A DNA stretch of 64,000 nt, taken from NCBI GenBank assembly GCA_944548615.1, contig OX155960.1, positions 10,354,365-10,418,364 of the forward strand. Direction: 5' to 3'. The DNA is from Micropterix aruncella (Eukaryota > Arthropoda > Insecta > Lepidoptera > Micropterigidae). Below, piece by piece: positions 31,715 to 42,142 of the stretch (positions are counted from its first letter, which is position 1; each line of letters starts with the position of its first letter). Under the pieces are notes generated by a model, which had not been told where the DNA came from, did not search any database, and saw nothing but the letters and a program-made list of their open reading frames with translations. A program made the translations under genes and the position numbers.

Positions 31715-32752
31715 AAATAAAATACAAACGGAGCTCCCATGAAATTCGCCGACCGAAGTCGGGCCCATCATATAGTATTATTACACTTCTGGAGGGTGAG
31801 CAGTGGATTCTGGACTAACGACCGGCTGTGGTAGGTTTAGGACAGCTGTCTTGCCACATGCGAGCATTCACCTTACCACCCATTCACTCCCCCTTCAAAG
31901 CCATAGAATTTGAGATGCGGAAATCGTAGTTTTAGATATTTTTTCTAGGAAGGAGTTGATTATTTCCTGGTGAGACCAAGATCTTTAAAAAGGTGAAACA
32001 GAGATTTAGCTGGCGGGCCACGAGCGCCTACTTCCACCGCGTGAAGGTGAACAGTGAAGCCGTTCCGGGTGACGGCATTTTCAAGATCATGGTATTTATT
32101 TAATTTGTCTTTTGGGATATTTGATTCCCAAGGAACAGTTAATTCTACGATAAGGGCCATCTTCCGAGATAGAGAGTAAAGAGTTATATCTGGACGCAGG
32201 GCTGTGCATCCGAGACTTTTAGGGAATTTATACTGCTTAGACACCGATTCGACCTCCAGAATCCAATCTGAAGCTTTCTCAATTATAGAGAAAGGTTTTG
32301 AAGTAAAATGTTTTTTGCCTTTAGAGCTATTCTGCACAAACTGTATTGGGGGTTTGGAGGGTACTGTCAAACCCTTCTTGGCACGAGCCACTGAGAGGCT
32401 AATTACCTTGGAAATTACAGCAAGGACTTTGTCGCGGCGGTAAGTGTACTGTCCTTGATCTAAGGCCACATTGCAGCCAGCTAGAATATGTCTGGCTGTG
32501 CAAGGTGTATTGCTACAAAGGGGGCATGAACTATACTCGCCATAGCTCCAACGAGCGAGGTTACTGGGGTCTGGAAGTGTATGCTGAAAGGCATTTAAAT
32601 ATAATTTTAGCATCTCTGGCGTCCAGTCATACAACATTACTTTCCAGTGCATTGGAGGAGGAATGCAAAAGTCTCCAATTGTTTTCCAATCATTCTGGCA
32701 TAGAGGGCCAATAGCGTGCGCCATCAATACAATTGCTGTCGTAATCTCCCCG
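31715..32752 (-). mobile_element. RLE-type non-LTR retrotransposon, 5'-truncated copy 2
   Basis: The minus-strand open frame 32727-31960 (255 codons) includes the zinc finger CPLCSNTPCTARHILAGC (C-x2-C-x8-H-x4-C), then QGQYTYRRDKVLAV, and the endonuclease core RPDITLYSLSRKMALIVELT. The dipeptide HE that other copies have after NIPKD is deleted here. The 3' UTR runs to the signature end at about 31716 (ATACAAACGGAGCT on the plus strand). It lies in the intron of ATAD5 in the gene's own orientation. The RT part is missing. Confidence 0.8.
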
Positions 32753-33048
32753 CAAGAGAGACTTCTTCAAGACTCTGACCTGCTGTTCAGCGAAGCAAGT
32801 GTTTTGGATATTCGTCAGTTGTTCGTTAAACAATGCCTAATATATTTTTACAAGACTTTAGAGTAACGTTCCCGAAGCAAGCAGCAAAGACCAACTAGAA
32901 TGGCTGAAGGGACGAACTATGTAATTCCTAACGTAGGTACATACAACCTTTGCCCAAAGACAGTTGTATTTCATCGCCCCAAAAAATTTTAATACTTTAG
33001 AAGAGTCAGTCAAAAATGTTCAGAATGTACACCTATTTAACCCCTAGA
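32753..33048. other. Intronic flank
   Basis: No gene. It ends with the left copy of the GCCCC target duplication of the LTR element (33049-33053). Confidence 0.4.
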
Positions 33049-33053
33049 GCCCC

Positions 33054-33391
33054 TGTTGGGTTTAAGTTTATATATATAGAGTGGACTGTAAGGAAGGTTG
33101 GTTAATTTAAAGGGATTATAGGCATCATTGTGGAGAGGAAAAGGAATCAAAGTTTACGCACCTTTCTATTTTTCGTGCGATTCCTTGCTGCAATTTCACT
33201 CCAAAATGTCTCCAAATATTCGGCTGGCCAGCTCACGAACGCGATAATTACTCTCACAGCACGATAACGAGAACACTCAAAACAGGAGTACGTCTGGTTC
33301 GGCCGGCGCGTAATTTCTCACTGATTGGGAATTGGGAGGTAGGTAGGATATAAATATATATTATACGGTATAATTGAAAATGGCCTAACCA
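33054..33391 (-). repeat. BEL/Pao 3' LTR
   Basis: 338 bp, TG...CA bounded on the plus strand, abutting GCCCC at 33049-33053. Differs from the partner LTR at one site. The minus strand carries a TATATTTATAT box-like stretch at about 33355-33345. Confidence 0.95.
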
Positions 33392-33550
33392 TTACCCCCG
33401 GGCTTAAAGGGTTGCCTTTAAGAAATGTATTATTATATAGCTAAAGCTAACTTACGTACTATGTAGCATCAAGCTTTACGATAAGAAACTAGAAATAAGT
33501 GCAATATGGTATAACTTAGGTGCTAACTTATAACTATTTAGACATACTAG

Positions 33551-34148
33551 TCACTGCGTAGGCAATGGACATAGTTTAATGATAGGACGAACAAAGTTGC
33601 CTTTCGACGTCCTAACAGTAGCAACACGAGTAATGCCATCCTTAGAAGTATGCGCTTCCTGTATTACCCCTAACGGCCATGTATATGGCGGAGCGTTGTC
33701 AATGATGACAATGACCACAGTTCCCTTTACAATGGGGACGGAAGGAGTGTTCCATTTAGCGCGAGATTGCAACTGGTGTAGATACTCAAGGCGCCATCGC
33801 CGCCAGAATGATTGAACTAGAGTGCTCAGCAACGAGTGCCTTTCCTGCAGGTTATGAGTTGTCGCTTCTATTACAGGCATTGATGATAAGGGACCTGAAC
33901 ACAAAAAATGTGCCGGTGTGAGAGCTGAAGGCTCTGCTACTCAAAACTGTGAGCGGGCGAGAATTAATCAACGCTTCTATCTGTGTAAGCGTAGTCAACA
34001 TCTCCTCGTATGATAATATTTGGCTACCTATTGTTTTAAACAAGTGTGTTTTCACTATTTTAACTATACTTTCCCAACAACCACCAAAGTGTGGTGTAGC
34101 TGGTGGTATAAACTTCCAATCGACTCTTTCCTTGGAAAGCTCGGACAA
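33551..34148 (-). pseudogene. BEL/Pao integrase C-terminal part, out of frame with pol
   Basis: Two overlapping minus-strand frames, 34148-33852 and 33904-33551, continue the integrase after the main ORF stops at 34177. The first has VDWKFIPPATPHFGGCWES, with the glutamate expected for the D,D,E triad, and ALINSRPL. The second has the BEL-type C-terminal domain (FWRRWRLEYLHQLQ, PLGVIQEAH, VRPIIKLCPLP). Small indels near 34180 and near 33930 separate the three frames. Only the breaks are described here. Sequencing or assembly errors are an alternative, given the near-identical LTRs. Confidence 0.8.
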
Positions 34149-34176
34149 GAGAGGTTGATGAACATTTTCAAGAAAT

Positions 34177-37100
34177 TTATATGTATAAGTCTCTCAGATA
34201 AGAGTTCGCGCCTACAAAATTAGTAGCATTATCTGAGTATAAACACTTGACGGGTCCTCGGCGAGAGAGAAAACGCTTGAAGTCTGAGAGGAAACTAACG
34301 GTAGACAAATCGGTAACTATTTCAATATGTACCGCTCTTACGGTCATACACGTGAATATACACAACCATGCCTTGCGAGACTGAACGCCTCTGCCACGAT
34401 AAGGGGTGTATTTTAAAGGACCTGCATAGTCACAGCCTACGTGAGTAAAGGCCTTTTCAACTTGGTTGACTCGATAACTTGGAAGATCAGCCATAATTGG
34501 AAAAGTCGGACGAGGTTTCGCTTTAAAGCAAATATTGCATTTAAAGATTCGATGACGGATCGAACTTCTTGACGCTAAGATCCAGTAACTTTGCCTTAAA
34601 AGAGACATAAGTAACACCGGACCTGCGTGAAAGTATTTATTATGATAGTGATCTATAATGAGATCAACTACGTGATCACGACGGGGCAATATGACGGGAT
34701 ACTTTTGATCGTAATCAACCGATGCATTTGACAAACGACCACCAACGCGGATGAGACCATCGTCGTCAAGAAAAGGCTTAAGTTTGATTAGAAGACGAGA
34801 ACAATTTTTATTATTCCTTATATTATAAATGTCCTCTTCAAAATATTTATATTGGAGAATGCGTATTATTAAGCGCTCGGCTTGTTTAAGGTCCTCTGGA
34901 GATGCAATCAGGTTTTCTCTCCTAGGAAGTCTTTTGACAAATCTTAGCACGAACACAACCGTTCTAATTAGTTGACTCCAGGAAGAAATTCTCAAACAAA
35001 GCTGATAAACGACATTCTCTTCCCGCGAAGATGTAACTACGGGGAAAGATTTTGGTCGCTCCTCGGGCAACGTCTCATCAATTGATATATCACTAAACGT
35101 ATTAATCGGCCAATCTGACGGCTTTGACGAAGCCCACGAGGGTCCCTTGAACCATAACTGATGAGTCAATAGCTTTTCGGGAGACAAACCACGAGAGAGG
35201 CAATCGGCAGGATTCTCAGAGCCGGCCACATGGAAGAAGATACTAGGCGGATAGTTCTCTGTTACCTTAACGATCCGATTTGCCACAAATATTTGCCATC
35301 TATGTGGCGATGAATTCAACCAACATAAGACGACCTTTGAATCAGTGAAGCCATACACACGGGATATATCGTAACGTGGACTATATGTGTCGCACACACG
35401 ACGGAGCAATCTTGACAATAGCTCAACGGCGCAAAGCTCTAATCTTGCAACCGTGAGTGTCTTTGTTGGCGATAGTTTAGACTTAGCACACACAAGCTGA
35501 GTGCTGATATGATCAGCACGAGTGATGTGTAGGTAAACAACCGCTCCGTACGCGCGCTCACTTGCGTCTGCAAATCCCAAGACGTTAACAATCACCCCGG
35601 CGCTTACGCCTACGTGTCTAGGTATTCTTAAGCCATTTAAACAGGGTAGTTTTGAACAGAAGTTGTGCCACGATTTTTCAATATGTGGCGGAGGACAATC
35701 GTCCCAATCACACTTAATAAGCCAAAGCTCCTTTATTAACAGCTTGGCATAAAGAATAGTAGGAGCCACAAATCCTAAGATGTCCCATAAACGCGCTACT
35801 GTTGACAGGATGACACGTTTTGTGCACCTATCATCAGGAGCGTTGATTTGAAAGACAAAACAATCATCAGACATGGACCACCTTAGACCCAATATCTTAT
35901 GCTGTGTTTGCTTATCGAACTCTACTTCTGAAGTCATTTTGTGGGACTCTGGTATGTTTTCTAATACAATCTTGGAATTTGATGTCCACTTCATTAGGTC
36001 GAACTGACCGCATTTGAAAAGCTGAATCAGTTCGTTTACTGTCTCTACAGCTGAAGACTCTTCTGGAAGACTATATGCAATATCATCCATGTACAGAGAA
36101 CTAGAGATAACTTTAGCAGCCTTAGGATATTTATCTCCTTCGTCGGACGCTAATTGTTTTACTACTCGTAGGGCGTGGTAAGGACTTGACTTAAATCCGA
36201 AGCATACCCTATTCAGCTCAAAGACTTGCATAGGACTGTGGGGACTAAAGCGATATAGAATACGCTGAAATCGACGATCTTCAGGACGCATACCTATTTG
36301 TAAAAACATTTGTTTCACATCAGCACAGAAGGCGACCGAAAACAAACGAAAATTCAAGAGTATACAAAATAAATCACCCTGTAGGTTGGGACCTGAGTGT
36401 AGTAGATCGTTAAGAGAGTAGCCTGTGCTAGTTGTGCAACTGGCATCAAGAACCGGTCTAAGTTTTGTAGACTTATCTGGTCTGAAAACCCCGTGGTGAG
36501 GGACGACATATGAGAGGGTGCTGACATTGCTATCAATGGCCACCGGTGACAAATACCCATCTTCGATATAATCACGTATTACCTTATCATAGGCTTCTCG
36601 CAAGGGAGCGCATGATTCGAGTTTTCGTTCAAGGCAAATAAAACGCTTCTCAGCGACCCTTTGAGAATCACCCAATAAATAGGCATCAAGTCGAAAAGGT
36701 AAGGCAACGACGTACCTACCGTTAGAGTCACGTGTCGTGGTGACCGAGAAATGCTCCTCACACTCCAGATCATTAGGATCTTGGACTGGTGGGATACATA
36801 TTTCCTCCAATTCCCAGAAGCGTTTTACAACGACGTCCAGGGAATCTCGAGACACTACTGAACAGCATGAGACCAAGTCATGAATATGCGTAGACTGAAG
36901 CGTGGGCAATAACCCAACGACGACAAAACCTAACACAGTTTCAATAACTGGTGGAATATTATCACACTGGGTATTAATTATCCTACCTGGTAGCAATAAA
37001 TGTGGAAATAATGAAGCGCCTATTAAAGCCTCGATAGGGCCAGGCGTAGCAAACATTTCATCGGCAAGAGGTAGTGACCTCAAATGTGGAAGCGCGGCCT

Positions 37101-38790
37101 CGTCTATTGGAACCGACGGCAACTCACTAGTAATACGATCGACAATAAGAGCACTCATGTCATAACTTATACCTAAGTTAAACCTAGAAAGGAAAGTTAG
37201 ATTAACTTTACCTAGAGTAGGTTTATTTAAACCACCTACGCCCGTAACCACTACCTTCGACTTTTCATAACGCTTGAGGCCAAGTTTTTCACAACAGTCA
37301 TTTGTTATAAAATTGCTTTGAGAAGCCGAGTCTAAAAGACATCTAACAATCTGATTATTCACTACGACTTGAACGGTGGCAAGCGCGACTGTGGTAAATG
37401 TAGCTGACTTGGACCTTTGCGAAAGAGTCGACAACTTGGCGTTTGTATTACATGTAGCACACAACGTTGCGTCTCTGCGCCCTGCGTCGTTATCGAAGGT
37501 TGTCTCAGGCTTCGTGTTAGAAGGCGAGTTCGATGTGGAACTACTAATTTTATCATTATTATTAAAATGTAACAACGTGTGGTGTTTCTGTTTACACATC
37601 GTACACTTCTGATTTGATTTACAGAGACCTGTCTTATGTTTTATACCCAGACAATTTAAACAGGCGTTATTTGCTTTAATATGAGCGAACCTATCAGCAG
37701 GTGTCATTTTATTGAACAAAGGGCATTTATAGAGATATTCATGTGTTATATTATTGCATAAACACTTTAAATTATTTTGCTCATTTGAAACATATGATTG
37801 AGGGCTTGGCATTCGTTGGTTCGAACTAAGACGACTAGCTTTGCTGTTCATATTGATAGTGGTCCTAGATTGGACATTACAGGTTTGATAAACTCGAATC
37901 TGAGTCCTCACGAAATCAACTAATTGTGAAAATGTAGGTATTTCTACATCACGAACCTGCGATTCAAAACCTTTGATTGTATCTGTATCGAGTTTTTTCA
38001 ACGTTATATGTAGCAACAAATAATCTGCTAAATCGTCCAATTTTAAATTCTTCAGTGCACCAACAGCGGTGCTAACCCTATCCATAAAAGACTGAAAATT
38101 ATTCTGTGACGCTCCTCCATTTAATTTAAAGTTCAAAATCTGCTCTACGTGAGCCGAAGCCAAAAGACGTTTGTCTTCGTATCTATCAATTAAAGTTTTT
38201 AATATTAAAGAGTAATTCTGACCATCTGGAGTGATACCTGAAATCACGTTTAAAGCTCCTTGCGATAATTTACTCATCAGATAATACACTCTCTCGTCAT
38301 CTGTAAGCGACGTGTTATCGTGGATTAGAGATTTAAAGTTGGCATAAAACAGCGGCCAATTCTTTACGTCCCCGTTGAAAGACATAATTTCCAAAGGTGG
38401 AAGTCTTGGCTTTGTCGCCTCACGACAAGTCTCAGTGTCCTTAATGGACGTCGATATTTTTTGCTTAACAGACAGCCGGTCAAGAACACGCTTACTTGTA
38501 CAATACATGTCCTCAAATGAGGTAAATGTATCGTAACACGGCGTCGCGGTTGGGTCAGCTCTAATCTTTAAAATATTATAATCATCTAAAACGGCACGAA
38601 ACTCTGACCGTATATCTGCCATAGAAATAGATGCATTGAGAAATGGCTCACTTGTTCTTTCGGTAGTGCCTACATTCTTTGATAAATCAAATATTTTTTG
38701 CATTCTCTCAAATAGAGCATTACGTTTTGCACGTGCTATTTGTAACTTAATTGCATCCATGCTAGCTTCCTTATCGGGATCAAGAGACAT
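34177..38790 (-). CDS. BEL/Pao Gag-Pol polyprotein (1537 codons, 3'-truncated by frameshift)
   Basis: Domains in order with approximate residues: Gag-like DUF1759 region (PPLEIMSFNGDVKNWPLFY ~128-270); zinc knuckles (CLNCLGIKHKTGLC and CTMCKQKHHTLLH, ~376-410); aspartic protease (CLLDSASQSNF ~484); reverse transcriptase (~745-965, with FCADVKQMFLQI and catalytic YMDD ~900); RNase H (GFADASERAYGAVVY ~1072, TDSKVVLCWL); integrase zinc finger (HNKYFHAG ~1380 with CNIC) and core (GCDYAGP ~1453, YSDNATNF ~1522). Starting at the first Met leaves a short leader after the 5' LTR. The frame ends at 34177 inside the integrase core, between the second D and the E. The family makes a single Gag-Pol for particle assembly, reverse transcription and integration. 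Confidence 0.92.
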   Translation of the reverse strand: MSLDPDKEASMDAIKLQIARAKRNALFERMQKIFDLSKNVGTTERTSEPFLNASISMADIRSEFRAVLDDYNILKIRADPTATPCYDTFTSFEDMYCTSKRVLDRLSVKQKISTSIKDTETCREATKPRLPPLEIMSFNGDVKNWPLFYANFKSLIHDNTSLTDDERVYYLMSKLSQGALNVISGITPDGQNYSLILKTLIDRYEDKRLLASAHVEQILNFKLNGGASQNNFQSFMDRVSTAVGALKNLKLDDLADYLLLHITLKKLDTDTIKGFESQVRDVEIPTFSQLVDFVRTQIRVYQTCNVQSRTTINMNSKASRLSSNQRMPSPQSYVSNEQNNLKCLCNNITHEYLYKCPLFNKMTPADRFAHIKANNACLNCLGIKHKTGLCKSNQKCTMCKQKHHTLLHFNNNDKISSSTSNSPSNTKPETTFDNDAGRRDATLCATCNTNAKLSTLSQRSKSATFTTVALATVQVVVNNQIVRCLLDSASQSNFITNDCCEKLGLKRYEKSKVVVTGVGGLNKPTLGKVNLTFLSRFNLGISYDMSALIVDRITSELPSVPIDEAALPHLRSLPLADEMFATPGPIEALIGASLFPHLLLPGRIINTQCDNIPPVIETVLGFVVVGLLPTLQSTHIHDLVSCCSVVSRDSLDVVVKRFWELEEICIPPVQDPNDLECEEHFSVTTTRDSNGRYVVALPFRLDAYLLGDSQRVAEKRFICLERKLESCAPLREAYDKVIRDYIEDGYLSPVAIDSNVSTLSYVVPHHGVFRPDKSTKLRPVLDASCTTSTGYSLNDLLHSGPNLQGDLFCILLNFRLFSVAFCADVKQMFLQIGMRPEDRRFQRILYRFSPHSPMQVFELNRVCFGFKSSPYHALRVVKQLASDEGDKYPKAAKVISSSLYMDDIAYSLPEESSAVETVNELIQLFKCGQFDLMKWTSNSKIVLENIPESHKMTSEVEFDKQTQHKILGLRWSMSDDCFVFQINAPDDRCTKRVILSTVARLWDILGFVAPTILYAKLLIKELWLIKCDWDDCPPPHIEKSWHNFCSKLPCLNGLRIPRHVGVSAGVIVNVLGFADASERAYGAVVYLHITRADHISTQLVCAKSKLSPTKTLTVARLELCAVELLSRLLRRVCDTYSPRYDISRVYGFTDSKVVLCWLNSSPHRWQIFVANRIVKVTENYPPSIFFHVAGSENPADCLSRGLSPEKLLTHQLWFKGPSWASSKPSDWPINTFSDISIDETLPEERPKSFPVVTSSREENVVYQLCLRISSWSQLIRTVVFVLRFVKRLPRRENLIASPEDLKQAERLIIRILQYKYFEEDIYNIRNNKNCSRLLIKLKPFLDDDGLIRVGGRLSNASVDYDQKYPVILPRRDHVVDLIIDHYHNKYFHAGPVLLMSLLRQSYWILASRSSIRHRIFKCNICFKAKPRPTFPIMADLPSYRVNQVEKAFTHVGCDYAGPLKYTPYRGRGVQSRKAWLCIFTCMTVRAVHIEIVTDLSTVSFLSDFKRFLSRRGPVKCLYSDNATNFVGANSYLRDLYI

Positions 38791-39771
38791 TTTATAAGAG
38801 TTTATTTATTTATCGTCTATACAGCTATGAATGGATTACAAGTAAACAAACTAATATTTAATAATATACTTTGACAAGTTGTTATGAACCAAACAAATTT
38901 GCAAACAATAACAAATATATATTTGATAATAAACTATTAATTACTCAGATATTTATATGTAACTAAACAAGTTTATTTTCAGGAATAATAATTATAAAAT
39001 ATTACGATCCCTTTTTAAATATAATTTATATAATGAAAGTCCCATAACTGGTAACTTCACCCTACCGAACTGTTTTGCTAAACCAAATTCGTAAACAAGA
39101 TATTATTATATTATTTTGTTTCCTTATCTAGCTAGTGAAACCGGTTTTTTCAATAAACGGTTGCAATCCTACAAACGTAACGTACAGTGTCTCTATAAAT
39201 AATGAGACAGTAACTAATATTTAACAAAGATTTATAATATTGTGAGCGGCAAGCCTTTATATGATTTGGTGACAAATTTATAACAATTAAACAATTAATA
39301 AGCATTAAATAATCTATGTAAACAAACAAAATAGGTATTTTATTTTATGTAGGACAAATATAATTTATTATATATAAATTACGGCTATCAACCATTCAGC
39401 TCAGCTGAGCAAGTATACCCATGCAAAATGCAATAAGTATATGTACTATACTCGCGGCATAAAGTGTGAAGTCTGCAGTAATTTAATATGCCGAGTGTAC
39501 CTACGTGTAAAACAAAGCACCCGCCGCCCGAATCCAATTAATGTGGGCAGATCTGTATTTTTTACCAATTTTAAACAGCTTAACACGAATATAATGTTTT
39601 ATTATGTAGATATGTTTAATTTTACCAATGATGTCTATAAATAATAATTATGTGAATATGAATCTCCTACATACGATATTCCAAAAGGCAACCCGTAATG
39701 GCGGAAGTATTTATTCTGTTTTCGTACTCAAATGGACAAAGTATTTTAAATCCGGATCGTATGGACTAAAA

Positions 39772-40109
39772 TGTTGGGTTTAAGTTTATATATATAGAGT
39801 GGACTGTAAGGAAGGTTGGTTAATTTAAAGGGATTATAGGCATCATTGTGGAGAGGAAAAGGAATCAAAGTTTACGCACCCTTCTATTTTTCGTGCGATT
39901 CCTTGCTGCAATTTCACTCCAAAATGTCTCCAAATATTCGGCTGGCCAGCTCACGAACGCGATAATTACTCTCACAGCACGATAACGAGAACACTCAAAA
40001 CAGGAGTACGTCTGGTTCGGCCGGCGCGTAATTTCTCACTGATTGGGAATTGGGAGGTAGGTAGGATATAAATATATATTATACGGTATAATTGAAAATG
40101 GCCTAACCA
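39772..40109 (-). repeat. BEL/Pao 5' LTR
   Basis: 338 bp and the same ends as the partner LTR. GCCCC follows at 40110-40114. As the upstream LTR on the minus strand it would carry the element promoter. Confidence 0.95.
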
Positions 40110-40114
40110 GCCCC

Positions 40115-40821
40115 GATTGGCCGATATCGGCCACAAGTGAGTGAGATTCAGAGTGACGGCCCCGTTTTAATTTTATTTTAATTTAATTTGTTTTTTTTTA
40201 TTATGTTTTATGTTAATATGTTTTATTTTATGTAATTATGGGTATAGTGGTTTGGCAGTAATTAATGTTTTGGTGAGACAGTATCATAATTCATTTTTTT
40301 TACTAATTTTTACTAAAAATTTTTGGGACATCAACTTGTCAATCAGCTGAGGGGCCGAGGCCTGAAGGGTTAAAACAAAAGTAAAAAAATGGCTCCTTTA
40401 CGATGTAGGTCGTGCAAAGACTGAAATGGAATTACTTCATACAATAATTTAAAATATGTGTGTAAGTAGGTGTATGTGTATGTGTGTATATTCATATATG
40501 TATGCATGTATGGTTGAATGTGTATATGTGCATGTAACTAACCCTTTATCATGTATATTTGTATTAATATGTGTACTATTTTATGCCATTATCTTAGTGT
40601 TAGTATTGAAAGTAGTCTATTAGTCAAATAACCCTCTATAATCAACGGTACTAATCAAAAAACAAAGGCAGTATATTTCGTATGCCCAGATACAGGCTGT
40701 TCGGTCTAGTTGAGCATTCGTATGGGTGTGTTCATTTCCTATTGCTTATATAAATAGTTACAAATTATATCTGTACGATCACACTGTTAATTCTATTCCA
40801 GAAATAAGAAAATAAAAAGTC
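40115..40821. other. Intronic flank, gene-free
   Basis: It begins with CGATTGGCCGATATCGGCCA, a near-palindrome beside the LTR insertion. A TG/TATG microsatellite-like region lies at 40455-40545. No gene. Confidence 0.5.
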
Positions 40822-41180
40822 CACGTCGCTTATGGTTGTACTGCCATACCCCAGACCATTGCCGTTCTGGCTGATTCCAGCAAGGAGCTTTTTGTGGAAG
40901 TCTACGCGGGCTTGTAGATCATTTGACTCACTACGGCCACTTATTACGTGCTTCGATATTGCCGGATCCTTGGAATTGCTTAGAATCGAATTTTTGGTTT
41001 ATTTTTGAGTTTACGTAGAGCAGAGAGGGCAGTTTTAGAGCTAACCCAAAATTGTATTTGGACCTGAAGAGAGTTGAGGAGTCAGCTGGTTTGGCTAAGG
41101 ACAGCCAGGATTTTAAACTAGCTGTCACCAGTGCATCCAGACAAGACAAGTAGAGTTGTCAACTACGACGGGCGAATTGG
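40822..41180 (-). mobile_element. RLE-family RT remnant ending in the start of the ~500-bp repeat
   Basis: The minus-strand frame 41149-40931 (LDALVTASLKSWLSLAKPAD, LFRSKYNFGLALKLPSLLY) matches the RT tail of the 56.7-kb copy. The sequence downstream of it (40930-40822) matches the linker before the RLE domain. At 41152 the RT sequence stops at CCAGACAAGACAA and TGTCAACTACGACGGGCGAA of the ~500-bp repeat follows. This is the same point at which the repeat sits in the 20.6-21.7 kb copy. Only about 25 bases of the repeat are present here. Confidence 0.7.
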
Positions 41181-41194
41181 TGGGTTACGCGTCT

Positions 41195-41850
41195 CTTGAT
41201 TGGTTACGAGGGGGCAAAACACAGTACGTTTCGGCAACACTTATGTGCCGACGACATATAGGTGGCGCTAATAGCATTGTACGGCGAAATGGATAGCAAT
41301 TTATTTGGCCATCTATAACAACATTGAAAATGAATGTTTTTTTATAAAGGACTAATTGATTATAAAAACCCAATAATTTTACCAATTATAACAATAATAA
41401 CATTCAGTTATTAGTGTCATCTATTGCATTTATATATGGACTGATTACATCACAGAAATAGAATGTCATCTATGTTTAAAATATTTTAAATATTTTTGTT
41501 TAAAATATTTTTGTGCATAGTTCCTAAGATAAAAGTGTTTCAAATTGTTTTTGCGTTACTTAATAATAAATTAATTAATTAATCTATCTGAATGTAAAAG
41601 TTTGTAACTATTACATATTGAAACCTGTATAGTAAGTTATAAATTGACATGTTTATATAAATTTCATTAAAATAATAAAAGTTGATTAAGAAGAAGTAAT
41701 AACAAAAGTTGTTTGTTATTATATTATTATTTTATTTCGAGATATACCATATAGGCATGTCAAGAGCGCCATCTATAGTGTGCCACCGCCATACTGCTAT
41801 ACCACAAAAAGTGGTATAGCAGTATGCCATCTACAGTGCCATCTACACTT
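41195..41850 (-). repeat. Interspersed repeat family A, copy 3
   Basis: It aligns along its whole length, reverse-complemented, with 6985-7495. Its left part contains CGACGACATATAGGTGGCGCTAAT. Its right part forms a 16-bp perfect hairpin CATACTGCTATACCAC/GTGGTATAGCAGTATG with loop AAAAA (41790-41826). It is intronic in the ATAD5-like gene. Confidence 0.65.
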
Positions 41851-42142
41851 CCATTTCCACACTTTGTTATGTTGTAAGTCTTTAGTAAACAAATAAACAA
41901 ATAAAAAATAAATAAGTGAACGGACTAAAAACATTGCACGTCAGATATGGGCATTACAGAGATTTGCTGCTACTCCATTATGTAATAATAATAAAAAATA
42001 TATATTTCTCCTTCAAAATTCACTTTTTGTACTATGTCATTTTCAAAACGACCGATTTATTGTCTGTCGCAATACTAAAAAAAATCCTACAGATGTAGTA
42101 ATTTTCAGAACAAGTTTAAGTTAAAAAAAACTATAAACTCAC

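Larger units (their letters stand above)
33054..40109 (-). mobile_element. Full-length BEL/Pao LTR retrotransposon in ATAD5 intron 2
   Basis: It has two 338-bp direct repeats (33054-33391 and 39772-40109), each TGTTGGG...CTAACCA, inside the 5-bp target duplication GCCCC (33049-33053 and 40110-40114). The LTRs differ by one substitution by eye, in the CGCACC(C/T)TTCTA stretch. The internal region encodes Gag-Pol on the minus strand in the BEL/Pao order (Gag, protease, RT, RNase H, integrase). No envelope-like ORF is present. A primer-binding site beginning TGG was not found directly next to the 5' LTR. The frame is broken twice inside the integrase region, so this copy is probably non-autonomous. 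It lies in the same orientation as the host gene. Confidence 0.95.

Noticed and set aside
39660..39771. tRNA primer-binding site next to the BEL/Pao 5' LTR
   Set aside because: No sequence starting TGG was found directly inside the LTR on the minus strand, so no PBS is annotated.
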